The notes below the pieces were generated by a model. The model made no database searches. It was not told the DNA's origin and was given only the letters and a program-made list of their open reading frames with translations. A DNA stretch of 64,000 nt from Paracholeplasma morum (GTDB lineage: Bacteria; Bacillota_I; Bacilli_A; Acholeplasmatales; UBA5453). Location of the stretch: NCBI RefSeq assembly GCF_016907055.1, contig NZ_JAFBBG010000001.1:186001-250000 (forward strand). Reading direction: 5' to 3'. The translations under genes and the position numbers were made by a program. The stretch's first letter is position 1. Every line of letters begins with the position of its first letter. Shown in pieces: positions 50,971 to 60,953 of this stretch.

Positions 50971-51951
50971 TTAGCGTTTCTTAGTTAGCTTGTACCATCT
51001 AGTTGTCAGTTCAATTAGTGTTACAAACCATGCAATAGCCAACCCACCTCTAATGAAGCGATCTGCATATAGATTTAGTGTATCTACTGACTTTTCTGAT
51101 GCAACTGATATGGCATTAACGAAAGCTGGTTCAAATGGAGAGACTGATAGTAAGTATACTGTAAAGGCAATTAATGATGCTACTTCTAGGATGCTAAATA
51201 CTAAACCAGATTTAATATTAAAACGTCTATAAACGATTCTGTAAATAGATCCAGCTAATCCGATTAGCATTCCAACACCGCATATTAGAGCTATCCAAAG
51301 TGACTCAGTCGTTTTTAGTATATGGCCATTATAAATGAAGTTAATGTTATCATCTAAGATAATGTTAATGTCACTGTAGTTGGATAAAATGAACCACAAG
51401 AAGAATCCACCGAAAACAACTGTTAGAATGACTTCGACGATAGCATCTGTTCTTTCACTCTTCAAGTCTTTATTTTCTGGAACTTTTGCAAGTTTGGTTG
51501 GATCGAACTCATCTGTTTTTTGGTTGTAATCCAAGGACCAAAATATAACAGTTACTACAGCAAATGCGAAGAAGATAGATCCGAATAAATCCCCGGTAAT
51601 TTCTGTAAGAATTGTACTAAGAATCTTAATCCCTGTTTGTTCTAGGATGCCTGATACAACTGCTGATACAATATTTATCGAAACAAATACGATCAATACA
51701 ATTTTGAGTACTTTGATATAATCATCATAAAGTCTTGGAGAGATGACATATCTCTTCTTTTCTTTGTATTCAAGTGCAAGCACATCCGGTCTACCTAATT
51801 GTTTTAAAACCTTAATTGTATTTGCTTCAGAGATATCATCTCCAAGCATATCTAATATATTTCCTCTTAATTCATCTTCAATATCTTTGCGCTTTGATTC
51901 TTCAAGGCGTTTGGTTACGTCATATATGTAACGTTCAATTAGATCATTCAT
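50971..51951 (-). CDS. HAAS-domain membrane protein
   Basis: The 326-residue protein begins with a HAAS-type helical domain (about 1-60: RLEESKRKDIEDELRGNILDML and VLKQLGRPDVLALEY) and then has about six membrane segments (about 76-98, 118-140, 165-190, 215-235, 255-275, 300-320). Such proteins are often paired with a PadR regulator and act in envelope or transport responses; the function is not known. Its ATG overlaps the padR stop by 4 bases. No enzyme motif was seen. Confidence 0.82.
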   Translation of the reverse strand: MNDLIERYIYDVTKRLEESKRKDIEDELRGNILDMLGDDISEANTIKVLKQLGRPDVLALEYKEKKRYVISPRLYDDYIKVLKIVLIVFVSINIVSAVVSGILEQTGIKILSTILTEITGDLFGSIFFAFAVVTVIFWSLDYNQKTDEFDPTKLAKVPENKDLKSERTDAIVEVILTVVFGGFFLWFILSNYSDINIILDDNINFIYNGHILKTTESLWIALICGVGMLIGLAGSIYRIVYRRFNIKSGLVFSILEVASLIAFTVYLLSVSPFEPAFVNAISVASEKSVDTLNLYADRFIRGGLAIAWFVTLIELTTRWYKLTKKR

Positions 51952-52289
51952 TTTTCTTCTCCTTCAATTAATTGTCTCATTTGCTTTGTGTTATACTCCC
52001 ATGTATTAAGTAAGTGACTTAATACTTCATCACCAAATTCGCTTAGCATATAATACTTTCTAGGTCTTGATTCCGTCGTATCCCAATTAGATACTAGTAA
52101 CCCTTGTGTCTCTAAACGTCTAAGTAGTGGGTATAGTGTCCCAGCTTCTATCTGAATGGCCTTTTCTTCTAGCGCTTGTAACAACGAGTACCCGTATTGC
52201 TCTTTTTTTAATAAATATAATACTTGTAGGGTCTGTGTTCCCCTTTTTAACTCAACTTCGAAGTTAGTTATGAGTGTGTCTTTATCCAC
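51948..52289 (-). CDS. PadR family transcriptional regulator
   Basis: The 113-residue protein is a small PadR winged-helix repressor (YGYSLLQALEEKAIQIEAGTLYPLLRRLETQGLL, about 32-65). The start is GTG at 52289, preceded by CGAGGTGAT; a longer reading through 52337 would begin upstream of the promoter -10. It is co-transcribed with the HAAS membrane protein, the standard PadR/HAAS pair, and probably represses its own promoter through a palindrome in the spacer. Confidence 0.88.
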   Translation of the reverse strand: MDKDTLITNFEVELKRGTQTLQVLYLLKKEQYGYSLLQALEEKAIQIEAGTLYPLLRRLETQGLLVSNWDTTESRPRKYYMLSEFGDEVLSHLLNTWEYNTKQMRQLIEGEEK

Positions 52290-52307
52290 TGTATCACCTC
52301 GACTATT

Positions 52308-52337
52308 ATTATACTGTATGTCATACACTATTGTCAA
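52308..52337 (-). promoter_or_regulatory. Promoter of padR with spacer palindrome
   Basis: TTGACA (52332-52337), spacer of 18 and TATAAT (52308-52313). TGTATG-T-CATACA (52315-52327) is a perfect 6-1-6 inverted repeat inside the spacer and a likely PadR operator. Confidence 0.82.
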
Positions 52338-52355
52338 TAATATAATGTTAAATAT

Positions 52356-52390
52356 TATAAAATAAAAGCCAGAGAACAGTATTCTCTGGC
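52356..52390 (-). terminator. Terminator of pepF
   Basis: The 9-bp stem GCCAGAGAA/TTCTCTGGC (52368-52390) followed by TTTTATTTTA on the minus strand. Confidence 0.92.
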
Positions 52391-52396
52391 GTCATG

Positions 52397-54088
52397 TTAT
52401 AAAACAGTATCGTCAATTGTGTCTAAAAACGCAAATAACGGTTCAATTGTCTTCTTGATCGTGCCATCAACGAATGGACTTTCAAGTGAAGCTGACTTCA
52501 TTAATTCAACAAATCCTTTTGATCCACCTAGTTTACATAACGCTACATAACTATTCCATGCTTCTTTATGGTCTTTATGGTTTCTAATCCAGTATTGGAA
52601 CGCACATACTTGAGCTAGTGTATAATCGATATAATAGAATGGGCTATCGAATATATGGATTTGACGATACCAGAACGTTCCACTATCTAGGAAAGTATCA
52701 TCATCGTAATCTTTGTCAGGTAAGTAGATTTTTTCCAGTCTTCTCCAAGTGTCTTTACGTTCTTTTGGAGTCATGGTTGGGTTTTGGTATACTTCGTGTT
52801 GGAATTCATCAACCAATGCCCCATATGGTAAGAATGAGATTGCGCTTGATAGATGGTTAAAATAGTATTTGGTTGCATCTTCTTTGAAGAAACTTTCCAT
52901 CCATGGCCATGCGAAGAATTCCATACTCATTGAATGAATCTCACAAGCTTCATAGCCTGGGAATCTTTGACTTGGATTAATAAAATCTTTAGCTTGGTAT
53001 ACTTGGAAAGCATGCCCTGCTTCATGGGTTAATACGTCAACGTCATGACTAGTACCATTGAAATTTGCAAAAATGAATGGTGCTTTGTAACCCGGTATAA
53101 ACGTGCAGTACCCTCCACTGGCTTTGCCTTTTTTAGAATCCAGTTCCAATAACTCAGATTCCTTCATAAATGTGAAGAATTCGTGTGTTTCTTTAGAAAG
53201 TTCTTGATACATTTTAGTAGCTTGTTCTAGTTGCCAAGTTACATCACCCTTTGGTGTTGGGTTTCCTGATAAGAAAGCGATTGTATCATAACTCTTAAGG
53301 TCTTTAATCCCTAAGCGAACGCTCTTTCTTTTACCCAGTTTTCGTACCATAGGTACGACATCTCTCTTGATTTGTTCGCGGTAAGCTCTGACATCAGTCT
53401 CATCATAGTCAGTTCTACCTAAACGTTTGTATCCTAGCGATACATAGTTAGGATAGCCCAAAAGGACTGCTTGTTCGGTTCTCACTTTAACTAATTGATC
53501 ATATAATTCATCCAGTTCTGATTCAATGGACTTAAAGAACCCTGAAACAGCCAACTGAGCTTGATGTCTAATCTCTCTATCAATGTTTTGTGTGAACGGA
53601 GACATTTGAGAAAGATTGTAAGTCCCACCTTGGAACTCTATTTGTGCTGAAGCAATTAACTTAGCATATTTGCTACCAAGTTTGTTTTCTTCAACCATCA
53701 AAGGAATAATCTTCTCATCAAATGATTGAAGTTGAACTTCAATTTGGTCAAAATAGTATTGTCCAAAAGCATCAATCAATTCTTGTTTGAATGGAGAAGC
53801 TACCACTTCCTTTTGAAACTCGTTCCCGTAGTTTTGGATGGTTGGCAAAACCTCATCCATGAAATCAGTCTCTGTCGTATAGAATTCATCTTGGGTATTT
53901 AATGAGTATCTAATTGAGACAAGTTGTTGCATCGTATCCACTTCATCGGAAATCTTGAATACATTTTTTATCACTTCAATTTGTGTTTGTGCATCTTTGG
54001 CATTTTTAAATTGTTCGATTGAAGCTTCATATTTAGCTTTAATCTCATCTATGTTTGGCCTTTGATATAAATAATCTTTAAACTTCAT
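52397..54088 (-). CDS. pepF: M3 family oligoendopeptidase
   Basis: The 563-residue zinc peptidase has the HEAGHAFQVYQ motif (zinc HExxH at about residues 352-356) and the downstream EIHSMSMEFF that supplies the third ligand. It cleaves short peptides in the cytoplasm. The ATG at 54088 follows AAAGGAGAG; the longer reading to 54109 lies across that site. It stands alone between rplQ and the padR pair, with its own terminator. Confidence 0.92.
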   Translation of the reverse strand: MKFKDYLYQRPNIDEIKAKYEASIEQFKNAKDAQTQIEVIKNVFKISDEVDTMQQLVSIRYSLNTQDEFYTTETDFMDEVLPTIQNYGNEFQKEVVASPFKQELIDAFGQYYFDQIEVQLQSFDEKIIPLMVEENKLGSKYAKLIASAQIEFQGGTYNLSQMSPFTQNIDREIRHQAQLAVSGFFKSIESELDELYDQLVKVRTEQAVLLGYPNYVSLGYKRLGRTDYDETDVRAYREQIKRDVVPMVRKLGKRKSVRLGIKDLKSYDTIAFLSGNPTPKGDVTWQLEQATKMYQELSKETHEFFTFMKESELLELDSKKGKASGGYCTFIPGYKAPFIFANFNGTSHDVDVLTHEAGHAFQVYQAKDFINPSQRFPGYEACEIHSMSMEFFAWPWMESFFKEDATKYYFNHLSSAISFLPYGALVDEFQHEVYQNPTMTPKERKDTWRRLEKIYLPDKDYDDDTFLDSGTFWYRQIHIFDSPFYYIDYTLAQVCAFQYWIRNHKDHKEAWNSYVALCKLGGSKGFVELMKSASLESPFVDGTIKKTIEPLFAFLDTIDDTVL

Positions 54089-54108
54089 AAAATCACTCTC
54101 CTTTTTCA

Positions 54109-54114
54109 ATTATA
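54109..54114 (-). promoter_or_regulatory. -10 element of pepF
   Basis: TATAAT 21 bases before the pepF ATG; the -35 region (TATTCA) is poor, so the call is weak. Confidence 0.4.
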
Positions 54115-54137
54115 CACCGATTTTGTTGATATGAATA

Positions 54138-54163
54138 CAAAAAAAGCACGCCTAAGCGTGCTT
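54138..54163 (-). terminator. Terminator after rplQ, end of the alpha operon
   Basis: The 8-bp stem AAGCACGC/GCGTGCTT (54144-54163) followed by a T-run on the minus strand. Confidence 0.92.
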
Positions 54164-54170
54164 ACTTGTA

Positions 54171-54533
54171 TTATTCAACAAATTGAATGACTGCCATTGG
54201 TGCTGTATCACCTAAACGTGGCAATGTCTTGATAACGCGTGTGTATCCACCGTTTCTATCTTTGTATTTTGGAGCAAGTTCACCAAAAAGTTTTTGTAAT
54301 GCTGTTTGTCCTTCTTTTGCATCTTCAGCTCTAACGAATGCTGCAGCTTGGCGTCTAGCGGCTAAAGTGCCTTTTTTACCAAGTGTAACCATTCTGTCAG
54401 CGAATTTGCGAAGTTCTTTAGCTTTAGCTTCTGTGGTTTCGATTTGTCCATGAATAATTAGGTCCGTTACAAGGTCTCTAAGTAATGCTTTTCTTTGATC
54501 ACTTGTACGTCTTAATCTGCTATATCCTGCCAT
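54171..54533 (-). CDS. rplQ: 50S ribosomal protein bL17
   Basis: The 120-residue protein has the family start [20 protein letters not shown] and the C-terminal motif [19 protein letters not shown]17 sits near the exit tunnel. It ends the alpha operon; the ecfA genes that usually follow are 6 kb to the left. Confidence 0.98.
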   Translation of the reverse strand: MAGYSRLRRTSDQRKALLRDLVTDLIIHGQIETTEAKAKELRKFADRMVTLGKKGTLAARRQAAAFVRAEDAKEGQTALQKLFGELAPKYKDRNGGYTRVIKTLPRLGDTAPMAVIQFVE

Positions 54534-54544
54534 AGTAGTTCTCC

Positions 54545-55549
54545 TTATTCGTTGTCATCGTCAGAAGCAATGTCTAGTTTTCTACCATTGGAATATCCAG
54601 CAGCAAATCCTAAACCTAAATCTTCTAACTTCTCTTTAACTTCTTTTAATGATTTACGTCCTAGATTACGAACACGCATCATTTCTTCTTCAGTCTTCTT
54701 AGTTAACTCAGCAAGTGTATTAATACCTGCACGTTTTAAACAGTTAAATGAGCGAACTGATAAATCAAGCTCTTCAATTGGTTTTTCAAGCTTGTGTGTG
54801 TTAGTTTCGCTAACTTTTTCAGACATGAAACTCATTTCGTGTGTTGTAGAATCTAAGTCCACAACGACTGATAAGTAATCAATCATCATTTTAGCTGCCA
54901 ATGATAAAGCTTCATGAGCTTTAATTGCGCCATTGGTTTCAACTTCCATGATTAGTTTGTCATAGTCAGCATCGTTATCAACACGAGTTTTTTCAACTTC
55001 GTAGGACACACGATTAATTGGTGTATAAATGGAGTCAATCGCAATTACACCAATAGAGTTGTTGTATTTCTTGTTTTTTACGGAACCTACATACCCGATA
55101 CCGCGTCTAACGGTCATGTACATAGAAAGTTTGCCGCCTTCAACCACAGTGGCAATCACTTGGTCTGGATTAATCACTTTGATTTCATTATCATGAATGA
55201 TATCCGAAGCGGTAACAACACCTGCGCCGTTTTGATGGATCTCAATTTCTTTTTCAAAATTAGGATCCGTTGAATCAACGGAAAGTACCACTTTTTTAAG
55301 ATTTAAGACAATGCTCATTACGTCTTCCATAACACCTTCTAGTGTTGAGAATTCGTGTTCCGCACCTTCAATCTTAACATTGACAATTGCTGCGCCTGGT
55401 AGTGATGATAATAACACACGGCGTAACGAGTTACCAATTGTAATCCCATAGCCTCTTTCGAGAGGGCTAATGGTACAGATTGCTTTAGTGTTATCACTTG
55501 AGGTAGACTCAACCTTTACTTCTGGTTTCGAAAATTTAAGATCTTGCAA
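54545..55549 (-). CDS. rpoA: RNA polymerase alpha subunit
   Basis: The 334-residue subunit has the N-terminal assembly domain ([26 protein letters not shown]) and the C-terminal DNA-binding domain (about 262-320) with GINTLAEL and [13 protein letters not shown]; the arginine/asparagine/glycine residues that contact UP elements are conserved. It begins with TTG at 55549, preceded by AGGAGGT. The C-terminal domain is the closest match in the window to the extra N-terminal repeats of RpoC. Confidence 0.98.
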   Translation of the reverse strand: MQDLKFSKPEVKVESTSSDNTKAICTISPLERGYGITIGNSLRRVLLSSLPGAAIVNVKIEGAEHEFSTLEGVMEDVMSIVLNLKKVVLSVDSTDPNFEKEIEIHQNGAGVVTASDIIHDNEIKVINPDQVIATVVEGGKLSMYMTVRRGIGYVGSVKNKKYNNSIGVIAIDSIYTPINRVSYEVEKTRVDNDADYDKLIMEVETNGAIKAHEALSLAAKMMIDYLSVVVDLDSTTHEMSFMSEKVSETNTHKLEKPIEELDLSVRSFNCLKRAGINTLAELTKKTEEEMMRVRNLGRKSLKEVKEKLEDLGLGFAAGYSNGRKLDIASDDDNE

Positions 55550-55578
55550 AATGATTACCTCCTTATATTAAATAGAAA

Positions 55579-55965
55579 TTATCCACGTGGGCGTTTTGGT
55601 GGACGGCATCCGTTATGTGGAACTGGTGTTACGTCTTTGATTGCTGTAATTTCAAGACCTGCTGCTTGGATAGAACGAATTGCTGCTTCTCTACCTGGGC
55701 CTGGGCCTTTTACTGATACTTCAACTTTGATCACACCATGATCGATTGCTGCTTTCGCTGCTGCATCAGCAGACATTTGAGCTGCATAAGGTGTAGATTT
55801 ACGTGAACCTTTAAATCCTAGTGCACCTGCACTGCTCCAAGCGATGGCATTGCCTCCTTGGTCAGTGATGGTTACGATTGTATTGTTAAACGTGGTATGA
55901 ATGTGAGCCATTCCAAGCGGAATATTCTTCTTTACACGACGTTTAGTTGTTTTTTTACCTGCCAT
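55579..55965 (-). CDS. rpsK: 30S ribosomal protein uS11
   Basis: The 128-residue protein has the S11 motifs [21 protein letters not shown] and [12 protein letters not shown] at the C-terminus. S11 lies in the platform near the decoding region. It forms part of infA-rpmJ-rpsM-rpsK-rpoA-rplQ. Confidence 0.98.
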   Translation of the reverse strand: MAGKKTTKRRVKKNIPLGMAHIHTTFNNTIVTITDQGGNAIAWSSAGALGFKGSRKSTPYAAQMSADAAAKAAIDHGVIKVEVSVKGPGPGREAAIRSIQAAGLEITAIKDVTPVPHNGCRPPKRPRG

Positions 55966-55976
55966 GATGACCCTCC

Positions 55977-56342
55977 TTATTTCTTCTTATTCGCAATAGT
56001 CTTAGCTTTACCTTTGCGAGTACGTGCATTATTTCTAGTGTTTTGTCCTCTTACTGGTAAACCTTTTCTATGACGAATACCACGATAAGAACCAATTTCC
56101 ATTAAACGTTTGATGTTTAAGGTAATTTCTCTTCTTAAGTCACCTTCTACTTGGTATTTAGTGACTTCAGTACGAATACGGTTCAATTCATCTTCTGTTA
56201 AGTCTTTTACTCTTGTATCTTCAGATACTTGAGCTTCTAATAAAATTTTCTCTGATAAGTTTCTTCCAATGCCATAAACATAGGTTAAGGCAATAACAAT
56301 TCTCTTGTCTCTTGGAATATCAATACCTGCTATACGTGCCAT
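55977..56342 (-). CDS. rpsM: 30S ribosomal protein uS13
   Basis: The 121-residue protein has [20 protein letters not shown] at the start and the [18 protein letters not shown] tail. S13 contacts the P-site tRNA and the 50S subunit. AGGAGAAAA precedes the ATG. Confidence 0.98.
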   Translation of the reverse strand: MARIAGIDIPRDKRIVIALTYVYGIGRNLSEKILLEAQVSEDTRVKDLTEDELNRIRTEVTKYQVEGDLRREITLNIKRLMEIGSYRGIRHRKGLPVRGQNTRNNARTRKGKAKTIANKKK

Positions 56343-56354
56343 ATTTTTCTCCTA

Positions 56355-56468
56355 TTATCCTTGACGTTGTTTGTGTTTTGGATTTTCACAAATAACGATT
56401 ACTTTGCCCTTGCGTTTAACAACTTTGCATTTATCGCAAATAGGCTTTACTGATGCTCTTACTTTCAT
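56355..56468 (-). CDS. rpmJ: 50S ribosomal protein bL36
   Basis: The 37-residue protein reads [20 protein letters not shown] at the start and carries C11, C14, C27 and H32, the zinc-binding pattern of type A L36. It lies between infA and rpsM as usual. AGGAGGAAAT precedes the ATG. Confidence 0.96.
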   Translation of the reverse strand: MKVRASVKPICDKCKVVKRKGKVIVICENPKHKQRQG

Positions 56469-56479
56469 GTGATTTCCTC

Positions 56480-56698
56480 CTACCTGCGGCGATACGTTAT
56501 TCTGCCGCGTGTTAAATCATATGGTGATAACTCTACTGTTACGCTATCACCAGGTAAAATGCGAATGTTGTGCATGCGGATTTTACCAGATACATGTGCG
56601 AGTACTACGTGCCCATTTTCAAGTTCTACTTTAAATTTGGTATTTGGTAGTACTTCGACTACTTTTGCTTGTACTTCAATTAAATCTTCTCTTGCCAT
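56480..56698 (-). CDS. infA: Translation initiation factor IF-1
   Basis: The 72-residue OB-fold protein has the family length and motifs ([45 protein letters not shown]). It blocks the A site during initiation. AGGAGGATAT precedes the ATG and it follows map by 12 bases. Confidence 0.98.
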   Translation of the reverse strand: MAREDLIEVQAKVVEVLPNTKFKVELENGHVVLAHVSGKIRMHNIRILPGDSVTVELSPYDLTRGRITYRRR

Positions 56699-56710
56699 AA
56701 ATATCCTCCT

Positions 56711-57457
56711 TTAAAGCTCTGTCAATATTTCGCAACCAGTTTCTGTTATCGCAATCATGTGTTCAAAGTGTGCACTATTCTTTCTATCGATTGTAATGGT
56801 TGTCCAATTATCCGATAAAATTCTAACACGCTTTGTTCCAATATTGATCATTGGTTCAACACAGATGGTCATGCCTGGTTTTAACAAGGCACCATATCCA
56901 GGTTTGCCAAAATTTGGGACGTACGGATCTTCATGCAAGTTCTTTCCAATGCCATGACCTGTAAATTCTTCTACAATGCCATAACCATGTGGTTTCACAT
57001 AGGCTTCGATTGCTGCAGAAATATCCGATACTCGATTTCCTGGTTTAGCCATTTTAAGGCCTTCAAACAATGATTGTAAAGTAACCTCTAACAATTGTTC
57101 GTCAGCTTTCGAAATGTTTCCAACTGGATAAGTCCAAGCACTATCAGCATGATAGCCCTTATACATTACGCCAATATCTAATGAAACAATATCTCCGTCT
57201 TTCAAAACACGATCGGATGGTATACCATGTACAACCTCTTCATTTACCGATAGACAGACTGAGCCAGGGAAACCATTATAACCTTTAAAGGAAGGTATTC
57301 CGCCTAATTGTCTAATAAATGTTTCAGCAATCTCATCGAGAGCTTTTGTTGTGATTCCAGGTTTTATATGTTTTTTTACTTCTTCACGAGTTTGGGCAAC
57401 CATACGGCCGGCTTCTCTCATGATGTCAATTTCTCTTTGTGATTTTAAAATAATCAT
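56711..57457 (-). CDS. map: Methionine aminopeptidase, type I
   Basis: The 248-residue enzyme removes the starting methionine from new proteins. Metal ligands are visible in [14 protein letters not shown] (two Asp), [12 protein letters not shown] (His), CVEPM (Glu) and the C-terminal [11 protein letters not shown] (Glu). It overlaps adk by 4 bases in the secY-adk-map-infA run. Confidence 0.98.
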   Translation of the reverse strand: MIILKSQREIDIMREAGRMVAQTREEVKKHIKPGITTKALDEIAETFIRQLGGIPSFKGYNGFPGSVCLSVNEEVVHGIPSDRVLKDGDIVSLDIGVMYKGYHADSAWTYPVGNISKADEQLLEVTLQSLFEGLKMAKPGNRVSDISAAIEAYVKPHGYGIVEEFTGHGIGKNLHEDPYVPNFGKPGYGALLKPGMTICVEPMINIGTKRVRILSDNWTTITIDRKNSAHFEHMIAITETGCEILTEL

Positions 57458-58104
57458 TTGATTCCTTCTAACTTGTTTATAACACGTTCTGTCACTTCTT
57501 CGATAGTGCCGTTTCCGTCAATACATAAGAAGTTCTTTCTAGCTTTATAAAAGTCAATAATTGGTTGAGTTTGTTCATGATAAATGACCAATCTACGTTT
57601 TGTAATTTCAACTGTATCGTCTTCACGTTGAACAAGTGGGCTACCGCATTTATCGCATATACCATCAACTTGTGGTTTATGGTTTTCGATATGATAGGTT
57701 TCTCCGCATTTTTTACAAACTCTTCTACCAGTGATTCGTTTTAACAAAATGTTTTCATTTGAATCTAGATAGATAACAAAATCAACTTTCCAGCCATATT
57801 GCATAAGGATGTGTTCAAAATCCTCAGCTTGTCTAAGGTTTCTAGGATAGCCATCTAATAAGAAGCCATTCTTCACATCTTTAGCGAGTAGTCTTTCACG
57901 AACAATGTCATTTGTAAGAGAGTCATTGACAAATTTACCTGCATTAATTTGCGCCTGAACAAGTTTCCCAACGGGGGATGCTTTTTGAATTTCTTCTCTA
58001 AACATCGCACCCGTTGAAATATGAGGTATGTTGTAGTGCTTGGTTAAATTTGATGCAAGCGATCCTTTACCGACCCCTGGAGGTCCCATAACGATTAGTC
58101 TCAT
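57454..58104 (-). CDS. adk: Adenylate kinase with zinc-binding lid
   Basis: The 216-residue enzyme converts AMP and ATP to two ADP. It has the P-loop [14 protein letters not shown] (about 7-20) and DGYPRNLRQ; the lid carries four cysteines (CKKCGETYH and CDKCGSPL), the Gram-positive zinc form. It follows secY by 24 bases. Confidence 0.98.
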   Translation of the reverse strand: MRLIVMGPPGVGKGSLASNLTKHYNIPHISTGAMFREEIQKASPVGKLVQAQINAGKFVNDSLTNDIVRERLLAKDVKNGFLLDGYPRNLRQAEDFEHILMQYGWKVDFVIYLDSNENILLKRITGRRVCKKCGETYHIENHKPQVDGICDKCGSPLVQREDDTVEITKRRLVIYHEQTQPIIDFYKARKNFLCIDGNGTIEEVTERVINKLEGIK

Positions 58105-58128
58105 AAAGAATACCTCTTCTCTTGTTTT

Positions 58129-59436
58129 TTAGAATATGCCTTTATATTCTTGATTGTTTGCTTCTGTTTCAATTTGGTTAGTTGTTTCCATAGCAACCCC
58201 AACCACAATTAATAATGAAGTCCCACCTAATACAATTGCTTGTGATTCAGTGCCATTAAATCCAAATACTACCGAAGTAATGATTGGAAGTGCAGCTAGA
58301 ATCACTAAGTAAACTGTACCAAGTAGAGTGATTTTGAACATTAACTTCGCAATGAAGTTTTGAGTGTCCATACCAGGTCTAACACCAGGAATGTATGAAT
58401 TTGACTTAGATAGGTTATCGGCAACTTTTTCTGGATTCATCATTAAGAATGAATAGAAGAATGAGAAGACGATAATTAATCCTACATAAAGTACGAAACC
58501 AATTGGTTGTTGATAGTTAAAGATTTGATTTAACCATGATTCAAGACTGGTCATTGTACTTGTGTCTTTATCAAACATACCGACGATGGAAAGTGGAATA
58601 CTTAAAATCGTTGAAGCGAAGATGACCGGAATAACCCCTGAAGTATTTAACTTAATAGGAAGGTTGGATTCTGTCTTTCCTTGGCCTGCTTGACGGTTGG
58701 CATATTGAATAGGTACCTTGCGTTTTGCAAGTTCTAAATAGGTAACACCTAGTAATACTGCTAAGTAAATTAGAATGATTGAAATGAAGATTACAATATC
58801 CCATCCGCCACCACCGTTAGTGATGTACTTTTGCCATAAAATGGTAACCATAGATGGTAATGATGTAATAATACCGGCAACGATTAATAAACTGGTTCCG
58901 TTTCCGACACCTTTTCTTGTGATAAGATCTGCTAACCACATTGCAAATGCTGTACCAGCAGTTACAACTAATGACATGTAGATATATAAGAATGGTGAAG
59001 GTACTAGAATATCAATGATTAATTCGTTACCTGCAATCCCTAACCCTAGTAATAATACTAGTGATTGAACGAATGCTAGTACTAAACCTAAAATACGAGT
59101 TGTTTTGTTAAGTTTTGCTTTGCCTGCTTCGCCTTGTTCGCTCCATTCCTTAAGAATAGGCACAATATCCATTTGCAATAATTGAATTACGATGGATGCC
59201 GTAATGTAAGGCGATATCCCCATCGCCATGATGGAGAAACGTCCAAGCGCATTACCCGTGAAGTTGTTTAGGATTGCTAGGAATCCGTTGCTTGCTACGA
59301 AATCTGTAATACTAGAAGTATCAAGTAATGGAATTGGAATCCATGTTGTGATACGGAACAAGAACAATAATGCTAGGGTAATACCAATTCTTTTTAATAA
59401 TTGTACGTTTGAAAATATCGCTTTAATTCGGTACAT
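58129..59436 (-). CDS. secY: Preprotein translocase subunit SecY
   Basis: The 435-residue channel protein has ten membrane segments and the SecY motifs GISPYITASIVIQLLQ and PGMDTQNFI; the cytoplasmic loop (QAGQGKTESNLPIKLNTSGVIPVIFAS) is normal. It forms the Sec channel with SecE encoded at 25.4 kb. It lies directly after rplO (1 base). Confidence 0.98.
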   Translation of the reverse strand: MYRIKAIFSNVQLLKRIGITLALLFLFRITTWIPIPLLDTSSITDFVASNGFLAILNNFTGNALGRFSIMAMGISPYITASIVIQLLQMDIVPILKEWSEQGEAGKAKLNKTTRILGLVLAFVQSLVLLLGLGIAGNELIIDILVPSPFLYIYMSLVVTAGTAFAMWLADLITRKGVGNGTSLLIVAGIITSLPSMVTILWQKYITNGGGGWDIVIFISIILIYLAVLLGVTYLELAKRKVPIQYANRQAGQGKTESNLPIKLNTSGVIPVIFASTILSIPLSIVGMFDKDTSTMTSLESWLNQIFNYQQPIGFVLYVGLIIVFSFFYSFLMMNPEKVADNLSKSNSYIPGVRPGMDTQNFIAKLMFKITLLGTVYLVILAALPIITSVVFGFNGTESQAIVLGGTSLLIVVGVAMETTNQIETEANNQEYKGIF

Positions 59437-59437
59437 G

Positions 59438-59875
59438 TTAAATTACCTCAGCCGTTCCGCCCGCTTGTTGGATTAACTCAAGAGCTTGTTTTGAAAATTG
59501 GTTTGCTTTGATTGTTAGTTTCTTTTCTAAAGCACCATTTGCTAACACTTTAACGCCTGACTGTAATTTTCCGATTAATTTTGTTTCTAATAATAATTCT
59601 GGTGTAACAACTGTGCCATCTTCAAACACGTTTAATTGTGTTAAGTTGATGATTGCATAATCTTTACGGTTTACGTTCGTAAATCCACGCTTAGGAAGAC
59701 GTTGGAAGAAAGGGATTTGTCCACCTTCAAAACCAGGACGCACGCCGCCACCGGATCTAGAGCCTTGACCTTTTTGGCCTCTACCAGAAGTTTTACCTTG
59801 TCCAGTAGCTGTACCACGTCCGAGTCTTTTACGATTCTTACGAGCACCTTCATTTGGTCTTAATTCGTTTAACAT
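59438..59875 (-). CDS. rplO: 50S ribosomal protein uL15
   Basis: The 145-residue protein has the glycine-rich N-terminal extension ([21 protein letters not shown], of which [12 protein letters not shown] is diagnostic) and a C-terminal globular domain. L15 is a late 50S assembly protein. It ends right before secY. Confidence 0.98.
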   Translation of the reverse strand: MLNELRPNEGARKNRKRLGRGTATGQGKTSGRGQKGQGSRSGGGVRPGFEGGQIPFFQRLPKRGFTNVNRKDYAIINLTQLNVFEDGTVVTPELLLETKLIGKLQSGVKVLANGALEKKLTIKANQFSKQALELIQQAGGTAEVI

Positions 59876-59888
59876 AGTTTCTCCCCCT

Positions 59889-60068
59889 TTACGCGATTTC
59901 TTTAACAGTCACAAGATGAGCGATGGTATTAACCATGCCGATAATCGCATCGTTGGATTCTTTAACAACTGTTTGGTTTAATTTTTTTAAGCCCAATGCA
60001 TGAGCGGTTTTAACTTGATTTGGATTACGTCCAATTAAGCTTCTCTTTAGTGTAATTTCTAATTTCAT
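59889..60068 (-). CDS. rpmD: 50S ribosomal protein uL30
   Basis: The 59-residue protein reads [20 protein letters not shown] at the start, with [13 protein letters not shown] in the middle, the standard bacterial L30. It lies between rpsE and rplO with 4- and 13-base gaps. Confidence 0.96.
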   Translation of the reverse strand: MKLEITLKRSLIGRNPNQVKTAHALGLKKLNQTVVKESNDAIIGMVNTIAHLVTVKEIA

Positions 60069-60072
60069 AGTC

Positions 60073-60573
60073 TTACACCAAACTTTCTAATGCAACACCT
60101 CTAAGTGCTGCAACTTGTTCTTTTGTCTTTAATGATTCTAAACCAGCAAAAGTAGCTCTTACCATGTTGATTGGTGATTTTGAACCTAATGACTTAGACA
60201 AGATGTTATTGATACCTGCTAATTCGCAAATTGTACGAACTGGACCACCTGCGATAACCCCAGTACCTTCAGAAGCTGGTCTTAAGAAAACTTTACCTGC
60301 TCCGAATTCACCTGTTACTGTATGTGGAATTGTGTTGTTAACAATTGCAACTTTAACAAGATTCTTTTTAGCATCTTCAACTGCTTTTTTGATTGCATCA
60401 GGTACTTCTTGAGCTTTACCTAATCCAAATCCAACGGTACCGTTATGGTCCCCAACAACAACTAGTGCGGCAAATCTAAAGCGGCGTCCACCTTTAACAA
60501 CCTTTGTTACGCGGTTAATGGCGACCACGCGGTCTTCAAATAATTCGACTTCTTTTTCTCTTTGTTTACGCAT
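60073..60573 (-). CDS. rpsE: 30S ribosomal protein uS5
   Basis: The 166-residue protein has the double-stranded RNA-binding-like N-domain ([20 protein letters not shown]) and the loop [15 protein letters not shown] involved in accuracy and spectinomycin response. It follows rplR by 11 bases. Confidence 0.98.
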   Translation of the reverse strand: MRKQREKEVELFEDRVVAINRVTKVVKGGRRFRFAALVVVGDHNGTVGFGLGKAQEVPDAIKKAVEDAKKNLVKVAIVNNTIPHTVTGEFGAGKVFLRPASEGTGVIAGGPVRTICELAGINNILSKSLGSKSPINMVRATFAGLESLKTKEQVAALRGVALESLV

Positions 60574-60584
60574 GATTACCCTCC

Positions 60585-60938
60585 TTAGAATTTCAAGCCA
60601 GCTTCTCTAGCTGCCTCTGCTAATGCTTTAATACGTCCATGGTATAAATAACCACTTCTGTCGAATACGACTTCAGTCACGCCACCTGCAATACCACGTT
60701 CAGCAATTAATTTGCCTACAGCTTGTGCAGAAGCGATGTTTGAACTGTTTAAGTTTAATTCTTTGCTATTTGCTTGGAATAAAGTCGTTTGGTTGACGTC
60801 GTCAATAAGTTGTGCATAGAAAGCTGTGTTAGAGCGATATACACTTAAACGAGGTCTTGCTGCTGTGCCTGAAAGATTCTTTCTAATACGAAGGTGTCTT
60901 TTTTGGCGTGATACATTGCTTGATTGTTTATTGATCAT
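60585..60938 (-). CDS. rplR: 50S ribosomal protein uL18
   Basis: The 117-residue 5S rRNA-binding protein has the motifs [20 protein letters not shown] and [20 protein letters not shown]. It lies between rplF and rpsE. Confidence 0.98.
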   Translation of the reverse strand: MINKQSSNVSRQKRHLRIRKNLSGTAARPRLSVYRSNTAFYAQLIDDVNQTTLFQANSKELNLNSSNIASAQAVGKLIAERGIAGGVTEVVFDRSGYLYHGRIKALAEAAREAGLKF

Positions 60939-60953
60939 ATATGTGCCCTCCTA

